A stretch of 58,500 nucleotides of DNA from Symbiodinium natans. Taxonomy: Eukaryota; Sar; Dinophyceae; Suessiales; Symbiodiniaceae. The notes below the pieces were generated by a model. That model had not been told where the DNA came from and ran no database searches. It was given only the letters and a program-made list of their open reading frames with translations. Shown piece by piece: positions 1-11,308 of the stretch. The position numbers and the translations under genes are program-made. Positions within the stretch are counted from its first letter, which is position 1; each line of letters begins with the position of its first letter. The DNA lies in the NCBI GenBank assembly GCA_905221605.1, contig CAJNDS010002528.1, forward strand, positions 1 to 58,500. Reading direction: 5' to 3'.

Positions 1-436
1 ACCCCTCCCTTCGATAGCCTCCTCCCCTCCCTTCAATAATTCATACATCAACCAAAAATAAAATCGATAAGATTTTGTAGGATGATTCCCAGCCATGATC
101 TGCCGATACGTTGATACGTTGTTGATCGAATTTTCATCTCATTCGGTGAGCATCGTACGCAAGATGGAAACGTCCAATATATTCGAGATTGAAATGGGAC
201 ATGAGAGATAATTTTTTGAAGCGCCTGCATCTCATTTTCATCAGGATTCGTACCTTTCGAATGTCGACATTCTAGATATTTGGGAGTTCCTTTTTTTTTG
301 CAACAGCAAAGGCTCGTGTGACCACACCGTGCCGTGCAAGAAACAGCTTGCCTTGTCCATGCTTTGGGACAGGTCTTGACAATGTAGTGCTTTTTGCACT
401 GGGACACATGCATTTCAAGTCTTGGACTTCACCACC

Positions 437-1185
437 TCAATATCCATAGCCGGAAGACATATAATTTTGCGTTCCGGCTAACAAAGGCATTCCAGGTGAG
501 GTGGGGGACAGCGACATTGATGTCTTGACGGATTGCTGTGGCGTAGATCCCAGTGGCTTTGCCATTTTTAGCTCCTCAGGTGGTGACGGCAATCGCTGTG
601 GTTTCACAAGAGGCGGACGATCCTCAGGAGTATAGAACTTGGTTGTGATGCTTTTCCCAGCGCCCGAACACAAAGGATGGTTGTAGCATTGCTTGTCCGG
701 GTTGGAAACCTGACATTGCTTGCAGAGCCATATGTGTCCACACTGAGAGCACTCGTTGATTGGACCATATGGCTCTCGGTTGACCGCGTACACGGTCTGC
801 CAGCTCTGTCTGTGAGAGGACTGCCACAGATATCGCAGATAGTAGTTCACACCCAACCAAACTACGAGCAGAACCAATCCAACATATCTATCAACCAGAT
901 TTTGATGTTCAATTAGGTTGCCGAGGAATCCAAGCAACACGGTCTGAAGGCAGATGATCACCTGGAAGCTGCATGCAAAGATGATGTATGCATCGGCTGC
1001 CGTGAGATACTCCTTGCGGGGCAAGGAATCGTCGATGACATAACGATATGCCAGGACAGCCAGGAAGCAGGTGCTTAAATGCCCAAGTCGGCCGCTGACA
1101 TCCTCAAGCGGAATGGAGAAGGTGCAGAGGCTGATGATATTCACCAGGAAAACCATGAACAGCACGCTGTGAAAGTAGTAATCAC
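437..1185 (-). CDS. Last exon of a pentameric ligand-gated ion channel-like gene (M1-M4 plus Cys-rich tail)
   Basis: Membrane part of a Cys-loop-receptor-like subunit, expected to form a five-subunit ion pore. The exon opens after an AG acceptor with a YYFHSVLFMVFLVN start of M1, then a short loop, M2 (GRLGHLSTCFLAVLAYRYV), the family-typical SLPRKEYLTAADAY linker and M3 (IIFACSFQVIICLQTVLLG). Only about ten residues separate M3 from M4 (DRYVGLVLLVVWLGVNYYL), far shorter than the cytoplasmic loop of animal receptors and more like prokaryotic family members. After M4 there are about 130 further residues, beginning with CSQCGHIWLCKQC and CYNHPLC, a possible zinc-binding knot, and ending in a Pro/Ser-rich tail. 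Upstream exons at 1.7-3.6 kb carry the ligand-binding domain. The family call rests on the order and spacing of these motifs; the ligand and ion selectivity cannot be told. Confidence 0.82.
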
Positions 1186-1546
1186 CTCAGGGGAGGCCCA
1201 TCTTTAACAAAGTCAAGCAGAGGCCAGAAGGAAGCTAGTGGCACAAGGGGATGCAGAATGGCAACACATCCGTTCATTTTGCTCTGTACTTTGTCTGTCC
1301 AATCTTTTGAGTACAGCGTTGCTCCAACGCCGTGTTATCACCACCCAACCAAAGCACAATACTGTGGTAGCGACCTGACATGCAGCAAAGCTGGCGGATG
1401 ATTGCAAGCTTTGTTTCTGAACAAGCGCCTTTCCGCTCAAGATGGAAGACGACCGAGACACATGAGCGCTGTGCTTCAAACGGAAAGTACCTGTGTCAGG
1501 ACATGGGAGCGAACAATTCTTTCCATTAACGCTGGTGACCTTGAAC

Positions 1547-1609
1547 CTTGCAAAGCATATACTTGGTCGCTGCCTGCCTGTCACAGTGTCGAACGTACAC
1601 CGTGCATTT
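1547..1609 (-). CDS. Possible pre-M1 exon of the ligand-gated channel gene
   Basis: A 63-nt open block sits between an AG acceptor and a GT donor and reads CTVYVRHCDRQAA in one frame, resembling the last beta-strand before M1. Its phase does not join cleanly to the M1 exon, so either the frame or a boundary is wrong. Weak call. Confidence 0.3.
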
Positions 1610-1734
1610 CTGCTGAATGCTGTTGTCGCAAGCCCACATGTCGCAAACCTGCGCTATCTTCTTGCTGCCCACGACAGGTACAAACCTTGGCTTTTGGGCA
1701 ATGCATTCTTGCGTGACAACAGCGACATCGATCG

Positions 1735-1880
1735 CACCCAGTGCTGGTGAAGCAGCTGGAATTCATCGATTAATTTTTCTGCGGTCAGCTTGATCCTGGA
1801 CTGGGATGGTGAGGGATGCAGCTCTGTCATGTATCGCAGTGCTTTGGTAAGTGGTATGTGGGATATCCTGTGACCCTCGC
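1735..1880 (-). CDS. Ligand-binding-domain exon of the channel gene (approximate ends)
   Basis: One minus frame reads ALRYMTELH and then IKLTAEKLIDEFQLL. The last part matches the 'EF-L' strand found in the second half of the extracellular domain of pentameric channels. It lies between the FPLD exon and the membrane exon, as expected from domain order. Splice ends were not resolved. Confidence 0.5.
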
Positions 1881-1984
1881 CACCACGTCGCCTAAAGCTT
1901 CTAATGGTTTTTGGGAATCTAAGAGACCGGATTTACCGAACATGAGACAAAGCCCTCGACATAGAGATCCCCCGTCCTGCAGAG

Positions 1985-2404
1985 GTGCCGATCCAAAGGG
2001 AAATTTTGCAACTCGAGGCTCTCTTGAAAAGTGGCATAGTACTTCATGGAGTATGCGACGAAGCCGCCCATTTTGCCACACCAGAGAAGCGACCGCTTCT
2101 CAAGAGTTTGCAAGGCATCGTTTTGCAGGTTCAAAAAAGAGAAATCAGGAAAGAAGTACTCGTCCCACTTTGGATCCTGCATGCTTACATACTCCAACTT
2201 TGAAAGCGTTCGAGTCTGCCTGGTCTCACCATCCACAAACTCGATATCGCCATTTGCGTACTTCTTCTTTAGCAGAACCTTCTTCTTCTTCAGATGGGGC
2301 TCGTCAACCGCATCTTCTTGTCGAAGAGTGATCTCCGATTCGAAGTTTTTCAGGTCTGGATCCAGCCAAGATAGCTTCAGTACAAAGATCATGTTGAACC
2401 TCAG
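1985..2404 (-). CDS. Ligand-binding-domain exon of the channel gene
   Basis: Starts directly after a CTAG acceptor with LRFNMIFVLKLSWLDPDL, the signature 'L-W-D' strand of pentameric channel extracellular domains. It continues through DPKWDEYFFPDFSFLNL, the W-P-F-N block, and then YYATFQESLELQNFPLDRH, the strand leading to the FP-D motif before the Cys loop. A lysine-rich insertion (HLKKKKVLLKKKYANGD) lies between the first two blocks. The 3' end is placed after the FPLD motif because the frame then loses family resemblance; a GC donor is available there. Clear family assignment, boundary approximate. Confidence 0.8.
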
Positions 2405-2621
2405 CTAGAAGATGTTGTGGTTCCTATTGTAAGTTACGATACTATGCTGCAATATAGTATAACCGATTATACAATACATTAAAGTACGAGGTAGAAAGAC
2501 GAAAGAATGTGAACGAGCAGCATATGATCACGCATTGAAGATAATAAAGCATACTTTCATATGCCCCCAGCCCCCGTTCCCGTTTACAGAGGGTGAGCAA
2601 AAACCCTAAGACTTTTATTTT

Positions 2622-2805
2622 GTTTTTTTTGGGGGGGGCTAGATACTAAATAAAGCGAGTGCAACATTAGCGGCAATTATGTGCTATGTTTCCATATAAT
2701 ACTGTACTATAAAAAATGTGTTTTTGGGGGGGCTAGATACTAAATAAAGCGAGTGCAACATTAGCGGAAATTATATGCTATGCTTCCATATAATATTTTA
2801 CTTTA
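2622..2805. repeat. 94-bp direct repeat inside a channel-gene intron
   Basis: Two copies of a roughly 85-bp block (T-run, G-run, then CTAGATACTAAATAAAGCGA and following) begin 94 bp apart and differ at only a few positions. They lie in an AT-rich intron between the first and second ligand-binding exons. The surrounding 2.4-2.9 kb holds no other visible coding signal. Confidence 0.9.
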
Positions 2806-3203
2806 CGTAATTGTATATTTCTACAGATTGTAACACATGATATTATATTGTGACGTTTTACGAACATATCTTGTCCCTAGAACATAATGTGTGCTGTCTC
2901 ACTGCTATCTAGTATACTACTGGACGACACCTTGCGGAACTTTTCAAGATTGCATCTGGCCAAACCCTCGTACCCCTTTTTCAAGCTCTGGGAAGCCTTC
3001 GACACCGACTTGTTCTAATGACCAAAACCTTGCACCACCTGGCAAGCAACAGCGCCAATGTTCCCAAAAGGGAGTTCGGGTATCTCCACCGAAAGAAGCA
3101 GAAGATTTCGTTCGATTTCGTTCATCTACCGTACAGCTTCGTGTCGGGTATGATCGCATATCATCCAACTCCTTCAAATATAATATGCAATACTATAGGT
3201 GTG

Positions 3204-3356
3204 TAAACGCCAGGCGGCTCTTCATTCTGGTCATCAACCTTCTTCAACTCATGTGGGTTCACATCGATGTAGACCCTGATGGCCTTCCTGCAGTCAATCG
3301 TAGTGCCACCATCTTTGGCGTTGCAATTCTTTGTGTACTCCGTCAGTACCTTGCAC
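3204..3356 (-). CDS. First beta-strand exon of the channel ligand-binding domain
   Basis: The minus frame reads CRKAIRVYIDVNPHELKKVD, the first strand of the extracellular domain in pentameric channels, followed by DDQNEEPPGVY. It is co-oriented with, and upstream of, the LRFNMIFVLKLSW exon, which supplies the next strand. Two possible donor positions exist near the 3' end and were not resolved. Confidence 0.65.
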
Positions 3357-3514
3357 TAGCACGTTCAATAGACAAAGAATGTGCATCATGCGACACACTC
3401 AGCGCCGATGACATGGTCTCAAGAAGACGGACAAGACACGGTCTTTTTCGGGAATGGCTCTGAGTATGCGGAAGAGATGTAAACTATGAGGTATCTGTGT
3501 GCACATGTGAAGAA

Positions 3515-3603
3515 ATGGCGTCAAGGGCACGCCATCTTCGTAACCTTCCGGTTGAATGGCGTTGACGTCAAACTCCTGCCCCAAGTTTGCAGAGACCCCC
3601 AGA
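3515..3603 (-). CDS. Probable N-terminal exon of the channel gene
   Basis: A minus frame with balanced composition reads GVSANLGQEFDVNAIQPEGY followed by EDGVPLTPFLHMC. Its location just upstream of the first ligand-binding exon suggests it is part of the same gene, before the conserved domain. No family signature of its own; start codon not located. Confidence 0.4.
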
Positions 3604-6500
3604 AGCTCTGCTCAGAAACCCTTCGCAAGGATTCGAACACCTAAAGACCATCCTAGCTAAACTCAAAGCGGCAAAGCCCATGCAGACAACCTCACCACCC
3701 TATAACCTGCCTAACCTTTCTTGCTGAGTGCCATAACTTTCTGATACAAAATCTCTTGGTCTTCTGGGACTCTGGAAGGGTTTTCTGAGCTGGGGGACAC
3801 GGGCTAGCTGTGGTACGGTTTTCGTGCAACCCAGGCTGAATGACAGAGCAACATGCTGAAGTGAGTAACAGCCTGATTCATGCGAAACTTGAACGGTACA
3901 AACACTGCTGGGAGCGAAGCAGTAACACTAAGCAAGGCGGACGCCAGCAAGCAGCCTGTTTGTCTCGAACAGACGCTCAGGTGTGAGGGACGCATCGCGA
4001 AAGTGCTAATAATTGAAGCGACAGCACTGATCAGAAAGGATAGGAAACAAAAGACGAAGATAGATGTATTGACTGAGAACGCAAACCAAACCAAATGTCC
4101 GGATTCGGGAATCCCATTGGAAAGGACAGATCAGCGCGTGAAGACATTTAAGCCATGCGAATCTGCCAATCACCAAGCTCAGTTTCTGAATTGCGCCTAA
4201 ACTTTCTTCCCGGACGTCTACCGCAATCCATTCCCAAAATGTGCAAATTTGTCGGGCTGCAGGTCAGGTGTCGCAGTTGCCTAGCCTCTTCTGAAGAGCT
4301 CCAATCTTCGCCAGAACGCGCGCAGGGTGTGTAAACACATCGATTGTCATCCCACCACATCTACGAATGGCAAGGACACTATGGACAGTAGCGCCTTGCC
4401 GATCAGTCAGCTCCTGTAAAGCTGCACCTTGCTGACACTTACTGTGGCTGGTTGAAGACATGAAGATCATCTCATGGCCCTACACTTCGAGCAACATGGC
4501 ATTTGGCGAGTCTCAAAGGGCGAGCGCCTCTCAACACAGATCGCCACTTGCTCCCTTGATAGTCGCGGCCACAGCACGTGACGAACCCGATTAGCGACTC
4601 CCCCCTGAAGCCGAAGTACAGACCTGCATCAACCCCCAAAAGTTGCAAGCGAAGCCAAACATCACCATGTCACTACGTCACTCCTCGACCTTAGGGCGGA
4701 CCACCTTTGTTGTGTTGAAACTTTGCCTTCCAGTCCTACAACCATCGACTCTGTTGACGGCAGTGCTAGTTGATCGGCCCGCTTGGCGCCTCAATGGCCA
4801 TCTGACAAGTTGTGGCCTGCAGGGCATGTGCCCGGGTGTGCACGCCGGCAAGCCAACTCCTTTTTGGTATTCTGCGTGAGCCGCAACAAAAGGTATCGCA
4901 GGGACTTTTCCCTGATGCTGCTCGACAATGCCTTTGCCTTGCAAGGCAGCGCAGCGCTGCCCCCAAGCATTCGTACTCCGAAAGTAACCAAGGCGCTCTC
5001 TTTGAAGAGCTGAAACTCACTATCCTGGCCCTTGCTGTACATCCTCCCCATGGGAGAGGAAAGGTAGGATCTCATGGATCAATATGGATCAAGCTTGGCT
5101 TGGCATGAGTTGGCTCCGTAAGGAAAAAATGCACTTCTGGCACCACTCGTTACAACACCAGTCTCTACAGCGCAGCTGTGAGCTGCACTCCAGGCTTGAG
5201 TGATTCCTCTGAGGAAGAAGTGGAGCACGAAAAAGCAAGATTGCTGCAGAACCACAGCCTGAACACGGGATGAAACCATGAACAACCACCGCTGTTGGCT
5301 GCCGGGGCTGCTGATGATATGCAGCACAATCTAAGCGCCTGTGCTCTGCTCGGAACTTGAAGATTCCAGTCCGATTCCAGTCCGAAACAAGGAAGCCTGC
5401 AATACCACGAATCCCTCTGGCGTTTCGTCGCAAAGCACGGGCTCAGCAACAGGAGTCTCTGGAGACATCGAATCAACCTGCGCCTTTTTTGGCTGTTTCC
5501 CCCGTCGCTAGGTGGTTAAACTTCAACTGCACCTCCAGACGCTCCCCCTTCTCAGCAGCGTGTACACAACGGCGGATCAGCTGGTTTTGTCAGCAGCCTT
5601 CCTGAGTTCAAGAGCCGAACACATTCCCGATACGATATCGCTCCAAAGAACGACTTCGGAACTGATGCGGCACTGGCACCAACTAATGACGACATTAAGA
5701 CCTTCCAGTCCCGCTGGCTGGTCTCCATTTGCAAAAGTCAGCCCTCATCAGCCAAAACTAGCCCCCTGATCCGGAATCTTGAACTGACGGTCCCCAAGCG
5801 CCAACTCTTCTCACATGCTCTGTCACCCGAACGAAACCTCAGGACCTTTGAGCCTGGCAGCGCAGCGCTAACAAATAAATATCTGGACAGACCTGGACAC
5901 AATACGACCTAGCTCGACAAAGCCCGACTAGTACCTACCCTAGCTGCGTGCCACGCGCTTCGCAAATGCAGCCAAGTCGTCCATCCGCGCGGGCGAGCCT
6001 TGAGCTGGCCGGAAGCCTCAACCAAACTGCTCAGCCATTCCTACTGCTCCTTCGCCCTCCTTCGCCCTACTCTTCCTCTCGCTGTATCTGCCATATCCCT
6101 GAACCAAGGGGCGCGGTAGAAACGCTCCAGGATTGCCTCTGCTGTATCCTGAAGGACAATGTGCTCTGAAAGCGCTCTCCCCGTATTTGGGCTCTGCCAT
6201 CTCCCCGCCCAAGTGTTTTTCTCCGTGGTTCCTTTCCCTCTGAGCTAAAGGGATCTTTTAAGATTCGGAGAGGTCCTGATCTGCATCTTGCCGTGGGGGC
6301 GGCGAAAACCTGAGGACTGGCGCAGGGGGGGGTGAAGCCCGTTTTGGGCTTGTGCTTCGGCAGACATTCCAAAATGATCCCTTACATTCACGTGGGAAAC
6401 TTGGGGCACGACTTTTCAGAAGGTGTCTGTGACGCGCCTCGCATGACAATGCAGGTATCAGAATGTTGCGGCTCCCGTGCTTCGAAGCGTGGGGAAAACC
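3604..6500. other. Intron/intergenic stretch with weak minus-strand exon candidates
   Basis: No family is recognisable here. Minus-strand candidates include a hydrophobic open segment at 3,804-4,094 (NTSIFVFCFLSFLISAVASI), a block at 4,264-4,467 (GAALQELTDRQGATVHSVLA) ending in a stop, and an open block at about 5,603-5,734. Several frames are open in each, so none is asserted as an exon. Confidence 0.3.
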
Positions 6501-6518
6501 AAATGCAAACGTAGTGCA

Positions 6519-6680
6519 AATTGCGAAGCCACCTGCGAACATGAGCGAGTGCATGCAAAGCGTTTCACGGTCCCATTTTTTGTAAGAGGTGCCGTGAGCC
6601 CACAAGCACCGTGGCAGCCATCTTCGCAAAGTGCTTTGGACTGTGGCAAGAGCATGAACCCGTCTCTGAAATAACAATAA
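6519..6680 (-). CDS. Exon-like segment, Cys-containing, unknown gene
   Basis: The minus frame reads FRDGFMLLPQSKALCEDGCH and onward through GACGLTAPLTKNGTVKRFAC. The even composition and four cysteines suggest coding, but no family is recognised and a second minus frame is also open. Confidence 0.25.
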
Positions 6681-7090
6681 GAGACGCTTTGCGACTTTCT
6701 CAAACACGCTAATGACTTACCCGAGTGACCCAAGATGACCCAGGCGCCTGCGCTGGGTTCGCCTGTCTGTGTGCCCGGACCACTGCATAGGCCGCCAAAC
6801 CTCGACAACTACGAAGGCAACGCAGGTCCACTAGGCATCAAGCATGCTCTCTAGGTTATTCTCCAGCTTAGCAAAACAAACAAAGAGGTGGCTTCGCATG
6901 ACGCGGCAGGGTTGTTCTTGCTCTGCCGACGCGTCCAGAACTCCAGGTTCCGCTGTGTGGACTCTTGAGGCTTTGAAGGCTCGACTGCTCTGGTTTGGCA
7001 TCTTGTGCATTGCGGGGTCCTTGGGAAAACATCCTACAATCCGAAGAGATCTCAGCTTTCGATGAGTGAAAGCAGCGTGAGGTGACTTGC

Positions 7091-7175
7091 GACTCATTTT
7101 TTAGGTCGGGTTGCACACACACCAGCTTCACAGTGATAAAGGTCTTTGCGGTTTTGGCAAGATCCGCCAAAGTTT
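7091..7175 (-). CDS. Exon-like segment with a GC donor, unknown gene
   Basis: Between a GACAG acceptor and a GCAAGT donor the minus frame reads ETLADLAKTAKTFITVKLVC followed by VQPDLKNE. It has the helical, charged character of a real exon and a dinoflagellate-style GC-AG boundary. It may belong with the exons at 8.1-9.1 kb on the same strand. Confidence 0.4.
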
Positions 7176-7260
7176 CTGTCATGTTGGTAAGTTGTATCTG
7201 CCTCTTTCAGTCTTCATCAAGTCTAACATTGGCATGTGAGCTGAGCTTGTGACTGGATGA

Positions 7261-7284
7261 CGGTATCCATGTTTGGCTCAAGAA
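7261..7284 (+). other. Degenerate spliced-leader-like sequence
   Basis: GGTATCCATGTTTGGCTCAAG resembles the conserved dinoflagellate spliced leader, which ends CCATTTTGGCTCAAG. Relative to it there is one inserted G after CCAT and a few upstream differences. Such relics are known where a trans-spliced mRNA was copied back into the genome. No clear reading frame follows it, so chance similarity remains possible. Confidence 0.35.
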
Positions 7285-8105
7285 AATACGGCACAGAGTA
7301 CCTCTCGGAGGCCTTGGCATCACGAGGGGACAAACAAACGCGGTGGGCAGGAACAGGCCTCAGGAGCGTCCCCGACTTGGTGCCAAGCGCTGGTCGTCAC
7401 AACTCGATGTACAGTTGACCTTTGTTGATAGCAGTTTTATAGTATTTTTTCAGATCCAGATTACTGTTAGAGTATGTTAGAGTATGCACTGCGAGTTCAG
7501 AGCTACTTCGTAACTTTTTCCATTGCCCGGGATGAAAGCTTTGGTCAATCCAGGCCATAGAAAGAATCTGGAACGTTGAAAAGCGACACCAAATCCTTAG
7601 CAAAGTGGCCAAGGGCACAAATGACGTTCAACCCGCACATGGTGATGTCATCTGATCTCGACTGCGTAAACTTGCCTGTTCCAAGCGTTTTTCGACAAGA
7701 TGCAAGATTCGCAGGCTTCGTCACCTTACAAGATCAGAGCAACTGCAGGGCATCAGAACAGCTGACCGCCTCCGGCCCACCGTCCAAAAGTCCGCCAGTG
7801 CCTAGCTGCCTAACCCCTCTCTCGCCAGAACCTGCTGTGATGACCGAATCAAGACCAACCAACTATTTTGTACATAGGATTGTGATCGCAGCGTCGGGTT
7901 CTCTGATGTTCCGTCATGCCAGCGTAGATCCCGAGCAGTGTAAAAAAACCACAGCATTCCAAGAGCACCATCCGGAAGGCGCCCGGCGCGGCCAGAGCAA
8001 CTGTTTCGACGTTCCCACCCCCCCTCCCCCGGAACGTAAGAACCCCATCTGGCAAGCACTTCGTGAAGACCCTTGAAGAATTTGGCATGCCAACACACGC
8101 CAAGT

Positions 8106-8246
8106 CTCAGAGACCTGGAAGCTCTCGCCTACAGCGCAGGTGTCCGGGACGATGAGGTCGTACATGATGCCCAGGTACGAGATCTGACACAAGAAGCCCC
8201 TGCAATGCCCTACAAACTCTCCCATCTCTGCCGAGTCAGAGTGCAT
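8106..8246 (-). CDS. Exon-like segment, unknown gene
   Basis: The minus frame reads MHSDSAEMGEFVGHCRGFLC, then QISYLGIMYDLIVPDTCAVG and ESFQVSE. Composition is protein-like, and the segment lies on the same strand as its neighbours at 8.5 and 8.8 kb. The methionine may be internal rather than a start. Function unknown. Confidence 0.45.
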
Positions 8247-8528
8247 GGTGGCTGGCCAGCCTTCAGCGCTTGTCCAGGTCCTGATGTCTCTGGCACAGTC
8301 ACGTCAATGGCGTCGCCCGCCTGACGGCCAACCTCTGGGCAGTAGCTTTCCAGTCAGGTTAGAAGTCTGGATGTCCTATGATGTCCCAAAGCGGTTGCAA
8401 ACACTACAGAGACCCATTCAACGGAACGGAACGAACACGCAAGAAGAACAGGATAAAGCACATACCCCAACGTCACAAAAGTGGGTGTGGAACGTGGAGA
8501 AATAATTGCAAGGGTGGTGGGACAATGA

Positions 8529-8686
8529 CTTCTGCATCGGACAGTGAGTTTGGTCGGCCTCGGCAAACATGACTGAAAGGAAATTGTCGTAGGACTCGCC
8601 TGCACGATAGAAAGTCGGCAAAGGGTCGGGCGAGCCGGGAGCGATTTGTGAGCCAATACAAAGCCGGGCTGCAAACAGTGACCGCT
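8529..8686 (-). CDS. Exon-like segment, unknown gene
   Basis: After a TTGCAAG acceptor the minus frame reads RSLFAARLCIGSQIAPGSPD, PLPTFYRAGESYDNFLSVMF and AEADQTHCPMQK. Probably the same gene as the segments at 8,106 and 8,744. No family recognised. Confidence 0.45.
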
Positions 8687-8743
8687 TGCAAGAAGGCATT
8701 CAGCCCATCGTCATACTGAAAGCCGTGGCCCTGACATCAAACG

Positions 8744-8889
8744 CTATGGGGGATAGCATCGCACCATATCGCACCTGGCATGCAGCCGAGATTCATTCTG
8801 GTCTTGAAGCCAGTGGCATAGTTCGGTCAGCTCCCGATCAGTCATCCCCAGGGAATGGAGAATCTTCCTGAGCTTGGAGCCATCTCCGT
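8744..8889 (-). CDS. Exon-like segment with weak EF-hand-like spacing
   Basis: After a CATGAG acceptor the minus frame reads DGDGSKLRKILHSLGMTDRE, then LTELCHWLQDQNESRLHARC. The 'LG-x3-EL-x2-L-x3-x-D-x-x-S' pattern loosely recalls the C-terminal EF-hand repeats of protist ion channels and kinases, but the calcium loop is incomplete. Unknown gene; the resemblance is an inference. Confidence 0.4.
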
Positions 8890-9037
8890 CTCATGAAAGC
8901 TGGGAACACAAGACAGCGGGCGGCTCTGCATGCTTTCGGCGTGCTCCATATCCGTTCTGCAATAAAGAGGTTTCGGGAACTGAAAACCCACGTCAGGTAC
9001 AGCGTAGTGCCGCAACTGCTTGTATTCTTACGATCAC

Positions 9038-9077
9038 CTTCCTGCAACTTCTGCAATCGCTGTTCCTCGTGTTCGAG
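9038..9077 (-). CDS. 40-nt micro-exon candidate (coiled-coil-like)
   Basis: Bounded by a CTAG acceptor and a GTGAT donor, it reads LEHEEQRLQKLQE plus one base. Both the composition and the splice signals fit a real small exon of the same minus-strand gene as the 8.1-8.9 kb segments. Confidence 0.35.
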
Positions 9078-10179
9078 CTAGGTTTGAAGCCGGAGGCGAG
9101 GCCGGCGGCCACGGCGTTTTGGTGGTGAGTCTTTTGGCTCGATGAAACGCTACGTTGGGTGGTTGGGTGGTGTTTGGACTCTCGAATCGCACAAGGGAGG
9201 TGTGTCCGTGACCGCACCGGCTTGCGAAGGTAGATCCTTCTGCGCAGAACCCGGCTCTCTGGGTTAGGTCCAACGAAGCTGTGTACCCGCGAGGGATGCC
9301 TGGACTGACCATCGAGGTGTACTTGCGCAACTTTAAAGTGTAATCATATCACTTTTGTTCTTACCACTGAGCTTTCTGCTCAACATGGCCCAGCCCTCAG
9401 TTTCAAGAGACTTGATTGTGCAGCCATGGCATTTCCAAGAGCGTTGCATGCTTTTCGAGACATGCGTGTTCTGATCCCATACCAGTTGAATCAGAACGCG
9501 AAATGAAGCAGCCTGAAACATGATAGATGTCACAAGTTGAAAGGAAGGAGTTCTGAAGCTTGTTTGGTGCATTGCCGGACGACTATCGCTGTTCGTCAGC
9601 CGACCTTACTGCTAACAATGAAGCTTAAGCTTCGTCCGTGGCAGATTCAGTCGAGGAAGACAATTCTCTAGTTAAACCCTTTCGGGGGGTCAGGAACAAT
9701 GTGTGTGTGTGTGTTGGTTGTTGTAATTCTGACGACTCTTCTGAGGGGTTTCCGCTTTTGGTGGTGGTTGCCCAGAGAAAGAAACATTACACTGCCGGCT
9801 TTCTACCTGGAACTTCTACTCACCTCGTGGACAGCCATGCATTGAAAATTCGCTTTCTTATCTTGGCAGCCAAGAAACCAATAAATAAGCCCAGACGCCA
9901 CGAAGTGCAGAAGCCAAGAAGCCGAGCTAAAGATTGCCACAATTGTCATTGTGCAAGTCATAGTAACTAGCGCGATAGTAGAAACATGAACTGCAAGCAG
10001 TAACGATATATCGTTTCTGCAATCGCAAAAGTTGTAAATATAACAGTTGGCAGAATACTAGCAGTACATGGGATTGCAACAAGCAGAGTGATGCGGAGTG
10101 CATCGACAATCACAGGGGTACTGCCCCTCCTCTTGCTCGCACGACTGTTGACCCCAAACCTTATAAACATTCTGCTTGG

Positions 10180-10242
10180 TCAAGGCTTCTGCATCTGCTG
10201 CTCGAAGATTGCACGGTACTGGTCGTGATAGGTCTTCCAGGC
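10180..10242 (-). CDS. Terminal exon candidate of an unknown gene
   Basis: Starts after a CCTTCAG acceptor in phase 0 and reads AWKTYHDQYRAIFEQQMQKP before a TGA stop. It looks like an amphipathic C-terminal helix. The upstream exon candidate at 10.38-10.54 kb is on the same strand. Function unknown. Confidence 0.4.
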   Translation of the reverse strand, partial: AWKTYHDQYRAIFEQQMQKP

Positions 10243-10379
10243 CTGAAGGGCCAAAGTTTCAGGTCACCACAATGCAAAAATGGACTCATGTCGCTGTTGG
10301 ACCGTTTGCGCCATCGATGGATGACCGGGGTAACAAGCATCAACGAATCTAACATAATCTGAAATTTACGACGCCAGTA

Positions 10380-10540
10380 TGCCCGAGGGTGTGCCCAAAC
10401 TCTGCACACATCTGCAACTCATCTTTCAGCTCGGCGGCATGGGGATGGCTTCCATCTTCGCAAACTTGAAGGAACTCGGGTGCTCGGGCAGCAAGGAAAG
10501 CCTCTGCCCGGTCGAAGGCGAGACGCACAGGACCACTCCC
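10380..10540 (-). CDS. Exon-like segment upstream of the 10.2-kb terminal exon
   Basis: The minus frame reads AFDRAEAFLAARAPEFLQVC, EDGSHPHAAELKDELQMCAE and FGHTLGHTG. Alanine- and glutamate-rich helical character; boundaries approximate. It may join the 10,180-10,242 terminal exon. No family recognised. Confidence 0.4.
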
Positions 10541-11308
10541 ACACAATGCCCTCGCAGTGCCCTTGCCCCGCAATGGAACCCTCCTGGATTCCACTCCTGA
10601 GCAGCCTGCCTGCAATTCCCGTCGAAAACTTGGATCCTGAGCATGCGAGCGGTCCAAGAGTTTGTCACCAGCAGCTGCCATTCAAGCCCTCGTATTCATG
10701 ATACCCCCTCAAACTCACCGCGAACAAAATGTCGAGCTTTGAGGAATTGAAGGGGGGGAGGGACAAGCCTACTTCATTTGATTCAGCTTGACACATGTTT
10801 TTTGAAAAAGGATCGGATCCAAGATGCAAAATTCAAGATGTCCGAGGGGAAATTTAACAGGCGTTTTGGACCAGATTCAGTCTCATTCATTTTGAGAAGA
10901 AGGATGTGATCAACCCAGGCATCTTGAGTCTCGAATCGTGGATCCCGGCCTTCGTCAACATTTGAAAGAAACTGAGCGAACAAGGGCCGGCGGGGATTCA
11001 AGACACCGAACAAAGCTTGCCCTAGACATCTCGAATCATGCCTTACTCGACTGGTGAATGAAATTGAGGAGGCTGAATAAGGTCCCAGACATGCTTCAGA
11101 ATGCAACCACAGCCTAGGTTCAGAATGCACATAGTTGCTGGAAACGAAGTCGCTACTCGTTTGACGTTTAAGCCCGGATTCTGGCACAACAAGACACCAC
11201 CATTGAACAACACATGTGTATACCCAAACATACAGAAAACGTCGCGTATACATGATCTGACGAAACACACCACCGCCGCCAGCAAATTCCGCACTCTGTC
11301 ACTATGGT

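Noticed and set aside
1-436. 121-codon minus ORF downstream of the channel gene
   Set aside because: No protein-like pattern; it lies right after the channel stop codon and is more likely 3' untranslated or intergenic DNA.
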